Shown here piece after piece: positions 16,378 through 24,960 of a stretch of 52,242 bases of DNA. Position 1 is the stretch's first letter. Every line of letters starts with the position of its first letter. Position numbers and translations under genes: made by a program. This stretch comes from JAICYJ01 sp038212095. GTDB lineage: Bacteria; Actinomycetota; Thermoleophilia; Gaiellales; JAICJC01. The notes below the pieces were generated by a model, which saw only the letters and a list, made by a program, of their open reading frames with translations, was not told the origin of the DNA and did no database searches. The DNA is taken from positions 1-52,242 of the forward strand of contig JBBQUW010000020.1 of assembly GCA_038212095.1 (NCBI GenBank), in the 5' to 3' direction.

Positions 16378-17699
16378 TGCCGTCCGCCACGATCGTCTGG
16401 CTGCGCAACGACCTGCGCCTGGCGGACAATCCCGCGCTGCACCACGCTGCGGCCGATGGTGTGGTGGTGCCGGTGTTCGTGTGGGCGCCTGAGGAGGAGG
16501 GCGAGTGGCCACCCGGCGCGGCATCGCGCTGGTGGCTGCACCGCTCGCTGCACGCACTCGATGCTCGGCTGCGCGAGCGGGGATCGCGGCTGATCGTGCG
16601 CCAGGGCGCCAGCCTGCCGGAGCTCACGCGGCTGGTGGCCGAGACGGGCGCACGCGGCGTCGCGTGGAACCGTCGCTACGAGCCGGCTGCGATCGAGCGC
16701 GACCGAGTGGTCAAGGCGGGTCTGGCTGAGGCTCGCAGCCACCTCGGCTCGCTGCTCCACGAACCGTGGACGATCCGCACCGGAACAGGCGGCCCGTTCC
16801 GAGTCTTCACGCCATTTCGCAATGCCGTTGCCAGATTTGGCGAACCGAGTGCGGCGCTGCCCGAGCCACCGCATCTGTCTGCGCCAGGGAGCTGGCCCGC
16901 GTCGATTCCGATCGACCAGCTCGGGCTGGCACCGATTCGGGCGTGGCACTCCGGCCTGGCCGCGCAATGGACCCCGGGCGAAGCGGCGGCGAGCCGCAGT
17001 CTGCAGGAGTTCCAGGAGCGGGTGTCCGGCTACCAGCACGACCGCGACCATCCCGCCCGGGACACCTCGCACCTCTCGGCGCCCCTGCACTTTGGCGAGC
17101 TGTCACCCCGGCAGGTCTGGCATGCCGTGCGCCAAGCGGATCCCGCGGCAGCCGAGCCGTACCTGAGGCAGCTGATCTGGAGGGAGTTCGCCCACCACCT
17201 GCTCTACCACTTCCCCCACACCCCCGCGTCGCCGCTGCGCGCCGCGTACGACCGTATGCCGTGGCGTGAGGACGAGGTCGCCCTGTCGGCCTGGCAGCGG
17301 GGCGAGACCGGCTACCCGCTGGTCGACGCCGGCATGCGGCAGCTGTGGAGCAGCGGCTGGATGCACAACCGGGCCCGCATGGTGACCGCCTCGTTCCTGA
17401 CCAAGCACTTGCTGATCGACTGGCGCCGCGGCGCCGCCTGGTTCTGGGACACCCTGGTGGACGCCGACCTGGCGAACAACACGCTGGGATGGCAGTGGGT
17501 GGCGGGAAGCGGTGCCGACGCCGCGCCCTACCACCGCATTTTCAACCCGGTGCTCCAGGCAGAACGCTACGACCATGAGGGTCGTTACCAGGAACGGTGG
17601 CTGGGGGGCCGGCCGCGGGCGTTGCCGATCGTCGAGCACGCCGACGCGCGGGCACGGGCTCTGGCGGCATACGCGGCCGTGCGCAACAGCGGCGAGTAG
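16377..17699 (+). CDS. phr: Deoxyribodipyrimidine photolyase
   Basis: A 440-residue class I cryptochrome/photolyase, which uses light to split cyclobutane pyrimidine dimers. The N-terminal antenna domain (about 1-130) starts TIVWLRNDLRLADNPAL. The FAD-binding C-terminal domain has HFGELSPRQVW, LIWREFAHHLLYHFP, the Trp-rich GYPLVDAGMRQLW, HNRARMVTASFLTKHL and NTLGWQWVAGSGADAAPYHRIFNP. The start is taken at the ATG (16377), whose A overlaps the stop of a four-codon GTG minicistron at 16363; a GTG directly before it is also possible. Divergent from the CAP_ED gene. Confidence 0.93.
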   Translation: MPSATIVWLRNDLRLADNPALHHAAADGVVVPVFVWAPEEEGEWPPGAASRWWLHRSLHALDARLRERGSRLIVRQGASLPELTRLVAETGARGVAWNRRYEPAAIERDRVVKAGLAEARSHLGSLLHEPWTIRTGTGGPFRVFTPFRNAVARFGEPSAALPEPPHLSAPGSWPASIPIDQLGLAPIRAWHSGLAAQWTPGEAAASRSLQEFQERVSGYQHDRDHPARDTSHLSAPLHFGELSPRQVWHAVRQADPAAAEPYLRQLIWREFAHHLLYHFPHTPASPLRAAYDRMPWREDEVALSAWQRGETGYPLVDAGMRQLWSSGWMHNRARMVTASFLTKHLLIDWRRGAAWFWDTLVDADLANNTLGWQWVAGSGADAAPYHRIFNPVLQAERYDHEGRYQERWLGGRPRALPIVEHADARARALAAYAAVRNSGE

Positions 17700-17713
17700 C
17701 CCTGCCGACCGGT

Positions 17714-17730
17714 GCTACCCTGACGGTAGC
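17714..17730. promoter_or_regulatory. Short dyad upstream of the GAF-ANTAR gene
   Basis: GCTACC and GGTAGC form perfect 6-bp inverted arms around CTGAC, in the 107-bp gap between the photolyase and the GAF-ANTAR start. Possible operator or weak hairpin; no function is shown. Confidence 0.3.
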
Positions 17731-17806
17731 TTCCACTCCGCCCCGGTTCAGCTTCGTGCTTGGACGACTTGGTCGCACGGCTGTCAATGGGTTGGAGAGG
17801 AACAGC

Positions 17807-18511
17807 GTGCCGGATGCCGAGGTGGACAACCGCACGGACGTGTCATTGGCGCGTCTGCTGACGATGATCATGCAGACGGCAGCCGACGTACTGGGGTTCT
17901 CTGGCGCGACCACGAGCACTCGCCGCGGCCAGCACATGGAAACCGTCGGCGCGACCGACCAGAGGCTTATCGCCCTCACCGACGCCCAGTTCATTAGCGG
18001 TGAGGGCCCATCGCTGGCGACGCTCGAGCCGCGGCAGCCGGTCGCCTGGAGCAGCGACGCCGACCTTCAGCCGTGGCCGGAGTACCAGGCGGCGGCGCGG
18101 CTGTCCGGCATCCGGGCCTCTCTGTCGATCCATGTACCCATCGACCACGATGTGGCCGTTACGGCATCGCTGACGCTGTACGCCCACGCACCGGTTGAGG
18201 TTGGCCCCGAGTCGATCAAGCTGGCTGCCAGCTTCGCATCGCAGGTCGGTCTGGTGATCGAGAGCGGCGACGGCGCCCGCGAGACAGCCCGGCTGGCGTG
18301 GGAGCTGACCGAGGCGATGCGCAGCCGGGCCGTGATCGAGCAGGCCAAGGGCATGCTGATGGCAGAACACGGGGTCACCGCCGACGAGGGATTTTCGATC
18401 CTGGCCAACATGTCGAAGTCCAGCAACACGAAGCTGCGCGTTGTGGCGGCGACGCTGGTGCGGGCCCGCTCGGCGGAGACGTTGCTGGAGAGCCCGGCGA
18501 CGCGCGCCTGA
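17807..18511 (+). CDS. GAF and ANTAR domain-containing regulator
   Basis: A 234-residue protein with a GAF sensor domain (about 12-150), containing GEGPSLATLEPRQPV and a SIHVPI strand, followed by an ANTAR RNA-binding domain (about 165-222) with the conserved AMRSRAVIEQAKGMLMAEHG and the terminal three-helix bundle. ANTAR proteins act as antiterminators by binding paired hairpins in leader RNAs; here the GAF domain is the likely input, as in many actinobacterial proteins. The GTG at 17807 has a clear site (GGAGAGG, 6-nt spacer); the frame is open earlier but lacks one. No double-hairpin ANTAR target was noticed nearby. Confidence 0.88.
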   Translation: MPDAEVDNRTDVSLARLLTMIMQTAADVLGFSGATTSTRRGQHMETVGATDQRLIALTDAQFISGEGPSLATLEPRQPVAWSSDADLQPWPEYQAAARLSGIRASLSIHVPIDHDVAVTASLTLYAHAPVEVGPESIKLAASFASQVGLVIESGDGARETARLAWELTEAMRSRAVIEQAKGMLMAEHGVTADEGFSILANMSKSSNTKLRVVAATLVRARSAETLLESPATRA

Positions 18512-18553
18512 CTGCACCATCAAGCCGGGCAACGCTTAAGCCGATGTTCTGGC

Positions 18554-18988
18554 GTGTCCAACATCGACGCGATCACACTGATCGACGCGACCCCCGAACG
18601 CGTCTTCGACGTCGTCTCCAGCTTCGGCTGGCTGGGCGATGTCAGTCGCGTGGTACCGCTGTCGGGTCCGGTCGGCCTGGGCGCGAACTTCGCGACCGAG
18701 ACGCGCTGGATGGGCCGCCGGTTCGAGATCGTGATGATGGTGGACGGCTACTGCCACCCATCGAGCCTCAGCGTTGTCAGCGTGGGCGCGCGGCAGTTCG
18801 CGTTCCGGGGCAGCTATACGATCAGCCGCCAGGACGGCTTGACCTGCGTGCACCTTCGCATGACCGTCGCGGCACGGGGTTGGTGGAAGCTGTTCTCGCG
18901 CCTCGCACATCGCGCGGCGGCAGACAAGACAGCCGACGCTGTGGCGCGGCTGCACGAGGCGTTCCGCGGCCCGATGGTGACAGCGTGA
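18554..18988 (+). CDS. SRPBCC family protein
   Basis: A 144-residue START/Bet v1-like protein. It opens with the typical AITLIDATPERVFDVVSSFGWLGD strand-helix unit and ends with the long C-terminal helix ADKTADAVARLHEAFRG over a beta sheet. Members bind hydrophobic ligands or act as polyketide cyclases or coenzyme Q-binding proteins; no ligand can be named. The GTG at 18554 is the first start that includes the first strand. It follows the GAF-ANTAR gene by 42 bp and may be co-transcribed. The 3' end faces the GGDEF gene across about 136 bp with nothing evident in it. Confidence 0.75.
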   Translation: MSNIDAITLIDATPERVFDVVSSFGWLGDVSRVVPLSGPVGLGANFATETRWMGRRFEIVMMVDGYCHPSSLSVVSVGARQFAFRGSYTISRQDGLTCVHLRMTVAARGWWKLFSRLAHRAAADKTADAVARLHEAFRGPMVTA

Positions 18989-19124
18989 TCCTTGAGCGGG
19001 CCCAGCCGCGCCGGTGGCGTGCGCGCGGCACACGGCTACGCACGGTGAGGCGGAGCGTGATCGACCACGCGTTCGCGCCCATCCGCGGCCACGCGTCGCC
19101 GTAGCAGGGCGGATGCGCCCAAGG

Positions 19125-20072
19125 TCACGTTGAACGCCGGTCGGTGCGGCGGCGACGCTTGTTGCCGCGCATCGACCGGGCTGCACGGCGCACGAGGTCA
19201 CGCGGGCTCTCGCCCGCCCTGGACTCGATCACGCCGACCGAGACGCCACCGCTGATCTCGGCCACGCGCGGGTGCAACGGCTGCCTCGCGAAGCGCCGTG
19301 CGATCCGTCGGGCCTGCTTGCGGGCCTGCTTCCCGGTCGCGCCAGGAAGCACCACGATGAACTCGTCGCCGCCCATCCGGGCCGCGAGGTGCGGGCGTCG
19401 AATCACTTTGGCGATGGTGCGGGCCAGCGTCTCGATCAGGTGGTCGCCCTGGTCGTAGCCAAGTGCATCGTTGACGTCCTTCAGCCCGTCGACGTCGAGA
19501 AGCAGCAGCCACAGCCCGGTGCTCGCAGTGCACAGCAGCTCCAGCTCGTGGTCGAGCGCACGCCGGTTGGCCAGGCCCGTCAGCTGGTCGGTGAGCGCGG
19601 CCCGCCGCAGCTCGGCAGACTCGAGCAACGAGTACAGGGACGGCGCCACCAGGTCGGCGTACAGCCGAAGCTGGCCGCGCTGCTGCGCGCCGATCCACGC
19701 ACCGCTGGGACGTGTTGCGACCAGCTCGCATAGCCGCAGCCCCGACACGGTGAGGGGGATCCTCACATCGACGCGGCCCGGACGCAGATCGAGAGTGACG
19801 ATGGTGCCGTCCGCGTCCCGGGCCGGATCGCCGGGTTGGGCGAAGATGTGATCCGCCAGCGGGCGGTGATCGAGCCCCTGAACGGTCAGCTCCACGTCGT
19901 CGATCAGCTCCTCGCCGCAGGCACAGACGGCGACCTGGAACTCGTCCACTCGCCGCTCTGCGATCACCTCCGAAAGCAGCAAGGGCAGTGCGTGGCGGAA
20001 CGCCGCGTCCGCCCGGGGATCCCAGGCGGCGTCGTCGGCTGGTATGGCCGCAGGGGAGCCGCGCACGGTCAT
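19125..20072 (-). CDS. Diguanylate cyclase (GGDEF domain)
   Basis: About 315 residues. The N-terminal half (about 20-145) is an unrecognised cytoplasmic domain with a Cys pair (VCACGEE). The C-terminal GGDEF domain (about 155-305) has DQLTGLANRRAL, LLLLDVDGLKDVND, the active-site loop MGGDEFIVVLPG and ISGGVSVGV. It should make cyclic di-GMP from GTP. The residues where an RxxD inhibitory site would sit read RRPHLAAR, so product inhibition at that site seems absent. The start is set at the ATG at 20072 because TACATT precedes it by 6 nt; the frame is open 13 codons further. The basic tail (GNKRRRRTDRRST) is unusual. Divergent from mutY. Confidence 0.9.
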   Translation of the reverse strand: MTVRGSPAAIPADDAAWDPRADAAFRHALPLLLSEVIAERRVDEFQVAVCACGEELIDDVELTVQGLDHRPLADHIFAQPGDPARDADGTIVTLDLRPGRVDVRIPLTVSGLRLCELVATRPSGAWIGAQQRGQLRLYADLVAPSLYSLLESAELRRAALTDQLTGLANRRALDHELELLCTASTGLWLLLLDVDGLKDVNDALGYDQGDHLIETLARTIAKVIRRPHLAARMGGDEFIVVLPGATGKQARKQARRIARRFARQPLHPRVAEISGGVSVGVIESRAGESPRDLVRRAARSMRGNKRRRRTDRRST

Positions 20073-20152
20073 TCCTCGAATGTACGAGCGATCCGGTCTT
20101 GGTGCGCTCACCCTTTGGGGGGAGGAGCGTGTTCAGGCGGTAGCGTACCCGC

Positions 20153-20926
20153 ATGGCGGTGACCGGCACGGACGCGATGCAGCGGGCGCTGCTGGAGTGG
20201 TATGACCAGGAGCAGCGAGACCTGCCCTGGCGCCGCACGCACGATCCGTACTCGATCCTGGTATCAGAGGTGATGCTGCAGCAGACCCAGGTGCCGCGGG
20301 TGATCCCGCGCTACCACGCCTGGCTCGAGCGCTGGCCAACGGTGGACGCGCTGGCGGCGGCCGAGCTGGCGGACGTGATCCGAGCCTGGGACGGGCTGGG
20401 GTACAACCGCCGCGCCGTCAACCTGCACCGCTGCGCTGCCGCTGTCGTGGAGCTGGGCGGCTTCCCGCAGCAGCCGCATGAGCTCGTCCGGCTGCCCGGG
20501 ATCGGGCCGTACACCGCCGCGGCGGTGGCCTGCTTCGCGTTCGGCGCGCAGGTGGCGGCGCCCGACGTCAACGCCCGGAGAGTGCTGGAGCGCGCCGGCC
20601 GGCCGGACGCCGCCCCACCGGAGGGTCGCGCCTACGAGTGGAACCAGGCGCTGTTCGACCTCGGCAGCGGCGTCTGCGTCGCCCGCAAGCCACGCTGCGG
20701 GCTGTGCCCATTGGCGGCGACCTGCCCCTCACGGGGCATGACCTTTGCCCCGTCGCGGCGCCAGTCGGCCTTCGACGGATCGTTCCGGCAGCGGCGCAGC
20801 CGGCTGCTGAAGCGGCTGGCAGCCGACGGGCCGCTGGCCGGTGGCGAGGTCGACCGTGCGGCGCTGGATGCGTTGATTGCCGATGGCCTGGCCGTGCTGG
20901 ACGGCGATCTCGCCCGGCTGCCCTAG
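20153..20926 (+). CDS. mutY: A/G-specific adenine glycosylase MutY (short form)
   Basis: A 257-residue HhH-GPD glycosylase that removes adenine mispaired with 8-oxoguanine. The catalytic Glu is in SEVMLQQTQV, the helix-hairpin-helix is LVRLPGIGPYTAAAVACFAFG, and the catalytic Asp follows in PDVNARRVLER. The 4Fe-4S ligands follow the exact spacing C-x6-C-x2-C-x5-C. The protein ends about 60 residues after the cluster, so the C-terminal NUDIX-like domain of typical MutY (about 350 residues) that reads 8-oxoG is missing. TAGCGT lies 6 nt before the ATG. Abuts the convergent MscS gene with one base between stops. Confidence 0.88.
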   Translation: MAVTGTDAMQRALLEWYDQEQRDLPWRRTHDPYSILVSEVMLQQTQVPRVIPRYHAWLERWPTVDALAAAELADVIRAWDGLGYNRRAVNLHRCAAAVVELGGFPQQPHELVRLPGIGPYTAAAVACFAFGAQVAAPDVNARRVLERAGRPDAAPPEGRAYEWNQALFDLGSGVCVARKPRCGLCPLAATCPSRGMTFAPSRRQSAFDGSFRQRRSRLLKRLAADGPLAGGEVDRAALDALIADGLAVLDGDLARLP

Positions 20927-20927
20927 C

Positions 20928-21812
20928 TCAGACGGGAACGCGCGGGACAGCGCGCGCAAACCGGCTGGCGGCGCGGTCGTCGACGAACATCACCACCGGC
21001 CCGTGCACGATGACGCCCGGCTCCGCGCGCTCCTTCAGCAGGTCGGGTAGGAAGGCGTCGACCAGCCACTCACGCCCGTGGGCGACCGCCGCCAGCGCCG
21101 TCACGCGGTAGAGCTGATCGTCCAGCCGCTCGCTGTCGCGCACCGCCGGGCGCCGCACGAACCGGGTCGGCCCGAACGGAACGATGGCGGAGATCTCAGC
21201 GAACAGCCGCCGGCCGGCCTCCTCGTCCGACACGAACAGCTCGATCTCGGCTTCGCGGACGCCCCGCGGCAGCCGGCGGGTGGCAAGGATCTGCGAGTTG
21301 TGAACGCGGATCGTCTCGCCGGTCACCGACCGCAACGTGGTCGATCGCAGCGAGACTTCATCCACCACCCCCGACAGCGCCCACGGCTCGATCGTGATCG
21401 TGTCGCCGACCGAGAACCAGCCCTCCAGGAACATGAACGTGCCGGCGATGATGTCCGTCAGGAACCGCTGCGCCGAGAACCCGATCAGGAGCACAAGCAG
21501 CGACGCGCCGGCCAGCGTCGCCGAGCGGGTCGGCCCGATCACCTGGAACAGCACGACGGCGAACGCGACGGCGAAGACCACGTAGCGAATCGTGGTGTGG
21601 ATCAGCGATACGGTCGTCTCGTAGCGCTTCAGCGAGATCAGCGCCCCGGTATCGGCAGGCGAGCCCTGATCGTCGGCGGCGCGCCGCCGCTCGTAGCGAA
21701 GCGAGAGCCAGATCGCCAGCTTGCGCGAGCCGCGGGCGAGCAGCAGGGCGGCGATCACCGCACCCGCAGATATCGCGAGCGCTTCCCAGGGGGCCGACAG
21801 ACGATCGGTCAT
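20928..21812 (-). CDS. Small-conductance mechanosensitive channel (MscS family)
   Basis: A 294-residue membrane protein. Helices lie at about 8-27, 68-92 and 98-125. The last is the Gly/Ala-rich pore helix (ATLAGASLLVLLIGFSAQRFLTDIIAGTF) followed by the conserved FLEGWFSVGDTI entry to the beta domain. The soluble beta and alpha-beta domains (about 130-290) include VRVHN-like RVHNSQIL. It should open on membrane tension and release solutes on osmotic downshock. The ATG at 21812 follows TACAGT by 6 nt (leaderless). It is 15 bp from the end of the histidine kinase gene on the same strand. Confidence 0.9.
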   Translation of the reverse strand: MTDRLSAPWEALAISAGAVIAALLLARGSRKLAIWLSLRYERRRAADDQGSPADTGALISLKRYETTVSLIHTTIRYVVFAVAFAVVLFQVIGPTRSATLAGASLLVLLIGFSAQRFLTDIIAGTFMFLEGWFSVGDTITIEPWALSGVVDEVSLRSTTLRSVTGETIRVHNSQILATRRLPRGVREAEIELFVSDEEAGRRLFAEISAIVPFGPTRFVRRPAVRDSERLDDQLYRVTALAAVAHGREWLVDAFLPDLLKERAEPGVIVHGPVVMFVDDRAASRFARAVPRVPV

Positions 21813-21827
21813 GCCCGGACTGTAGGG

Positions 21828-23540
21828 TCACCCCTCGGTTCGGGCCGTCAGTGGAACGGTCACCCGCAGCGTGGTGCCGGCGCCCGGCGCCGCCTCAACG
21901 GTCAACGATCCGTTGACCAGCGCAACCCGCTCGCGCATCCCCACCAGGCCCAACCGCTGAGAGTCGACCGTGCTGGGATCGAACCCACCGCCGTCGTCCT
22001 CGACGATCAGCTGCAGCTCCACGACGTTCTGGGATAGCAGCACGCTGACGTTGCCGGCCGAGGCGTGCTTGATCACGTTGGTGAGAGCCTCCTGCACGAC
22101 CCGGTACAGGCAACTCTCCACCTCTCGTGGCAGCCGCTCGATCTCGCGGGCGGCGTGGAAGTCGACCGCGATCCCCGACCTGGTGGCCACGTCGCCACAC
22201 AGCCGCTCGATCGCCGTCACCACACCGAAGTCGTCCAGCGTGGTCGGTCGCAGGTCGACCGCCAGGCGGCGGACGCCCTGCAGCGCCTCCGTCACCAGGT
22301 CGCGCAGCCCGGCCACGCGGGCGTGGATCTGCTCGCCGCTGGCATCCTCGATCGACCGCAGTCCCAGCAGTATCGACGTCAGCGCCTGGCCGGTCTGGTC
22401 ATGGAGCTCGCGCGCCATCCGGCTACGTTCGATCTCCTGGCCCTCGACGATCCGCCGAAGGGCGTCCCGCGCCACCCGCTGCGAGAGGTCGACCGCCACC
22501 GCCGCCCGATCGGCGAACGTCTCGGCCAGCCGCTTATGGTCGTCGCTGAACCGGGGATCGTTTCCAACCCGGTCGTAGACAGCGATCAGCCCGACTGAGC
22601 GGTCGCGCTTGATCAGGGGTGCGTAGAGCGCGGTGCGCGGCAGGATGCCGGTGGCGTCGGCGATCTGGAGCAGCGATTCTCGATCGATCTCAGGATCGTC
22701 GACCAGGGAGTCGACCCTCTCGCTGCGCCGGCGTGTGAACACCCTCCCCACCTTGGTCTCGTCGTTTCCGCGGGAGCGGCCGACCAGAGCCTCGGCACCG
22801 GCGCCGTCCGTCGCCTCGATACGCAGCTGGCCAGAGCCCGTGGGCAGCAGGATGATCACCAGCCTCGCTCCCACCAGCTCGCGCAGCCGCCGGGCAACCA
22901 GCGCCAGCAGGCTCGGCAGGTCGACCTCCTCCAGCATCGCGTTGCCGACCTCGTTCAGCGTCTCGACCTGGCGCAGCCAGTGCGTCGCCGATTCGTAGAG
23001 CCGTGCGTTCTCGATCGCGATCGCAGCCTGGGAAGCCAGCAGGGTGACGACCTCGACGTCCTCGTCGGCGAAATCCAGCCCGTCCCGCTTCTCGCACAGG
23101 TACAGGTTGCCGAACGCCACGCCGCGCAGCTGGATCGGCACGCCCAGGAACGAGCGCATTGGCGGGTGCCCGGCCGGGAAGCCGACCGACGCCGGGTGCT
23201 CGCTCAGATCGTGCAGACGCAGCACCTCCTGGTCGCGGATCAGCAGGCCGAGGATGCCGCGCCCCTGCGGCAGGTCGCCGATCGTCTCGCGCCGGCTCTC
23301 GTCAATGCCGGTCGTGATGAAGCGGTCGAGCGCCGTGCCGGCAGCGTCCGTCACGCCGAGCGCGGCGTAGCGGGCCGAGGTCAGCTCGGCCGCAACCTCG
23401 ACCAGCCGCAGCAGCAGCGCATCCAGCGAGAGCTCCGAGGTCAGCGCCATGCCGGCCTCGACCAGGGCTCGCAGCCGTCCAGTGGAGTCCTCGATCACCC
23501 GCTCCGATCCGTAGAAGTCCGAACTCGGCTCCGCCATCAT
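21828..23540 (-). CDS. GAF-domain sensor histidine kinase (NarL-partner type)
   Basis: About 570 residues, with no membrane helices. There are two GAF domains (about 35-190 and 205-355). A HisKA_3 dimerisation helix carries the phospho-acceptor His in ARELHDQTGQALTSILLGL. The HATPase domain has QEALTNVIKHA (N box), VEDDGGGFD and GLVGMRERV. Such kinases pair with LuxR-type regulators, and one starts divergently about 36-45 bp away with another just beyond it. The start is among GTG 23543, ATG 23540 and ATG 23537; sequence upstream in the same frame is the complement of the regulator gene and is not native. Input signal unknown. Confidence 0.9.
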   Translation of the reverse strand: MMAEPSSDFYGSERVIEDSTGRLRALVEAGMALTSELSLDALLLRLVEVAAELTSARYAALGVTDAAGTALDRFITTGIDESRRETIGDLPQGRGILGLLIRDQEVLRLHDLSEHPASVGFPAGHPPMRSFLGVPIQLRGVAFGNLYLCEKRDGLDFADEDVEVVTLLASQAAIAIENARLYESATHWLRQVETLNEVGNAMLEEVDLPSLLALVARRLRELVGARLVIILLPTGSGQLRIEATDGAGAEALVGRSRGNDETKVGRVFTRRRSERVDSLVDDPEIDRESLLQIADATGILPRTALYAPLIKRDRSVGLIAVYDRVGNDPRFSDDHKRLAETFADRAAVAVDLSQRVARDALRRIVEGQEIERSRMARELHDQTGQALTSILLGLRSIEDASGEQIHARVAGLRDLVTEALQGVRRLAVDLRPTTLDDFGVVTAIERLCGDVATRSGIAVDFHAAREIERLPREVESCLYRVVQEALTNVIKHASAGNVSVLLSQNVVELQLIVEDDGGGFDPSTVDSQRLGLVGMRERVALVNGSLTVEAAPGAGTTLRVTVPLTARTEG

Positions 23541-23555
23541 CACTGATGCGGCTGG

Positions 23556-23568
23556 GGCCGAACCGGCC
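23556..23568. promoter_or_regulatory. Short dyad between divergent kinase and regulator genes
   Basis: GGCCG-aac-CGGCC, perfect 5-bp arms with a 3-nt centre, lies midway between the kinase start (23540) and the regulator start (23577/23586). A candidate autoregulatory site, but dyads of this size are frequent in GC-rich DNA. Confidence 0.25.
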
Positions 23569-23576
23569 GATGCTCG

Positions 23577-24230
23577 ATGATAGCTATGACCACCATCACC
23601 ATCCTGCTGGCAGACGATCACGCGATAGTGCGAGCCGGCCTGCGGCTGCTGCTCGAGGCCGAGCCCGACTTCGAGGTGGTCGGTGAGGCTGCCGACGGCG
23701 TCGAAGCCGTCGCTGAAGCGATCCGGCTGCACCCCACGGTGGTGCTGATGGACGTGACGATGCCTCGTACCAATGGGCTGGACGCTGCCGCCCAGGTCAG
23801 CCGCTCGACCGACTCGCGGATCCTGATGCTCTCGATGCAGGACGACCTCGGATATGTGCGACGCGCGTTCGCTGCCGGAGCCAGTGGCTACGTGCTGAAG
23901 GAGGTCGTCCACTCCCAGCTGGTGTCGGCGGTGCGCACGGTGGCCGCGGGCGAGCGGCATCTCGACGAGACGCTGGAAGCCCGGCTGGCGGCGGATCACG
24001 CCAAACAGCTACGCGACCGCTCCAACCCGCTCTCGCCGCGCGAGCATGCCGTACTGACACTGCTCGCGCTCGGCCACACCAACAGGGAGATCGCCGATCA
24101 GCTCTCGATCAGCATCCGCACCGCGGAGACGCACCGCGCCCACATCATGCAGAAGCTCGAGCTGAACACCCGAGCCGATCTGGTGCGCTACGCACTGGCC
24201 ACCGGGCGGCTCCACAACACGGCCGCGTAG
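23577..24230 (+). CDS. NarL/FixJ family response regulator
   Basis: A 217-residue two-component regulator (214 if the second ATG at 23586 is used). The receiver domain (about 6-125) has the acidic pair ADDH, the phospho-acceptor Asp in VLMDVTMP, Ser in MLSMQ and the Lys in YVLKE. The LuxR-type helix-turn-helix (about 150-215) reads LSPREHAVLTLLALGHTNREIADQLSISIRTAETHRAHIMQKL. It is the divergent partner of the GAF kinase. It is strongly similar to the inverted regulator that follows, sharing HRAHIMQKLEL and RADLVRYAL. Its stop is inside a bidirectional hairpin. Confidence 0.93.
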   Translation: MIAMTTITILLADDHAIVRAGLRLLLEAEPDFEVVGEAADGVEAVAEAIRLHPTVVLMDVTMPRTNGLDAAAQVSRSTDSRILMLSMQDDLGYVRRAFAAGASGYVLKEVVHSQLVSAVRTVAAGERHLDETLEARLAADHAKQLRDRSNPLSPREHAVLTLLALGHTNREIADQLSISIRTAETHRAHIMQKLELNTRADLVRYALATGRLHNTAA

Positions 24231-24241
24231 ACACGCGGCCG
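24220..24241. terminator. Bidirectional hairpin between convergent response regulators
   Basis: A perfect 9-bp stem (CGGCCGCGT/ACGCGGCCG) with loop AGAC spans the stop of the plus-strand regulator and the 13-bp gap to the minus-strand one. There is no T-tract on either side; probably terminates or protects both transcripts. Confidence 0.6.
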
Positions 24242-24243
24242 CC

Positions 24244-24903
24244 TCAGCGCTCGCCGCCGGCGTCCAGGATGCCGTTCTCGAGCGCGTAGCGGACGAGGTC
24301 GGCGCGAGACGTGAGCTCGAGCTTCTGCATGATGTGAGCGCGGTGCGTCTCGGCGGTGCGCACCGAGATGTACAGGGTGTTGGCGATCTCCTGGTTGGTA
24401 TGGCCGAGCGCGAGCAGCCTCAGCACCGCGTGCTCCCGCTCCGACAGCGGATCGGCATCCTCACGGTCTCGCCGCTCGATATCAGCCTGCACCAGCCGCG
24501 CGCCCAGCTGGGGATGCAGGTAGCGACGCCCATCCGCCACCTCCCGCACGGCCGCCACCAGCTCGACATCGGCTGCGTCCTTGACAACGTAGCCGTCCGC
24601 TCCCTCCGCGAAGGCCCGCCGCACGTAGCTGGCATCGTCCTCCATCGAGAGCATCAGCAGCTTCGCGTTGGGAGCCTCGACCCGCAGCTCGGCGAGCGCA
24701 TCGACACCGCTCGCGCCCGGCATCAGCACATCGAGCAGGATCACGTCCGGCTTGTGGCGGCGAGCCTTGAAGACGGCGTCGCGGGCGTCGGCAGCCTCGT
24801 CCACGACCTCGAAGTCGGGTACCGCCTCCAGCAGCAGTCGCAACCCGGCGCGGACGACAGCGTGGTCGTCGACGAGCAGGATGCGGAGTGGAGAGGGCGA
24901 CAC
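24244..24903 (-). CDS. NarL/FixJ family response regulator (paralogue of the adjacent one)
   Basis: A 219-residue regulator. The receiver has VDDH, the phospho-acceptor Asp in ILLDVLMPG, Ser in MLSME and YVVKD. The LuxR helix-turn-helix reads LSEREHAVLRLLALGHTNQEIANTLYISVRTAETHRAHIMQKL. It is far closer to the neighbour at 23577 than to the third regulator at 45079, so the two probably arose by local duplication with inversion. The GTG at 24903 is chosen because GATACT lies 6 nt upstream; an ATG 6 codons earlier is in frame. No second kinase is nearby, so the pair may share the GAF kinase. Confidence 0.92.
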   Translation of the reverse strand: MSPSPLRILLVDDHAVVRAGLRLLLEAVPDFEVVDEAADARDAVFKARRHKPDVILLDVLMPGASGVDALAELRVEAPNAKLLMLSMEDDASYVRRAFAEGADGYVVKDAADVELVAAVREVADGRRYLHPQLGARLVQADIERRDREDADPLSEREHAVLRLLALGHTNQEIANTLYISVRTAETHRAHIMQKLELTSRADLVRYALENGILDAGGER

Positions 24904-24960
24904 CTGTCCAGTATCTCGCATCCGACCGTCGACGTTGTCCGCATCGTCCGGCGGAACGGC

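Noticed and set aside
18989..19124. Gap between the SRPBCC and GGDEF genes examined for a small gene
   Set aside because: Only low-quality shadow frames; no start with a site and no hairpin worth noting.
23541..23999. Upstream extension of the histidine kinase frame by about 150 codons
   Set aside because: It is the complement of the response-regulator gene and has no domain; the kinase begins at the MMAEP start.
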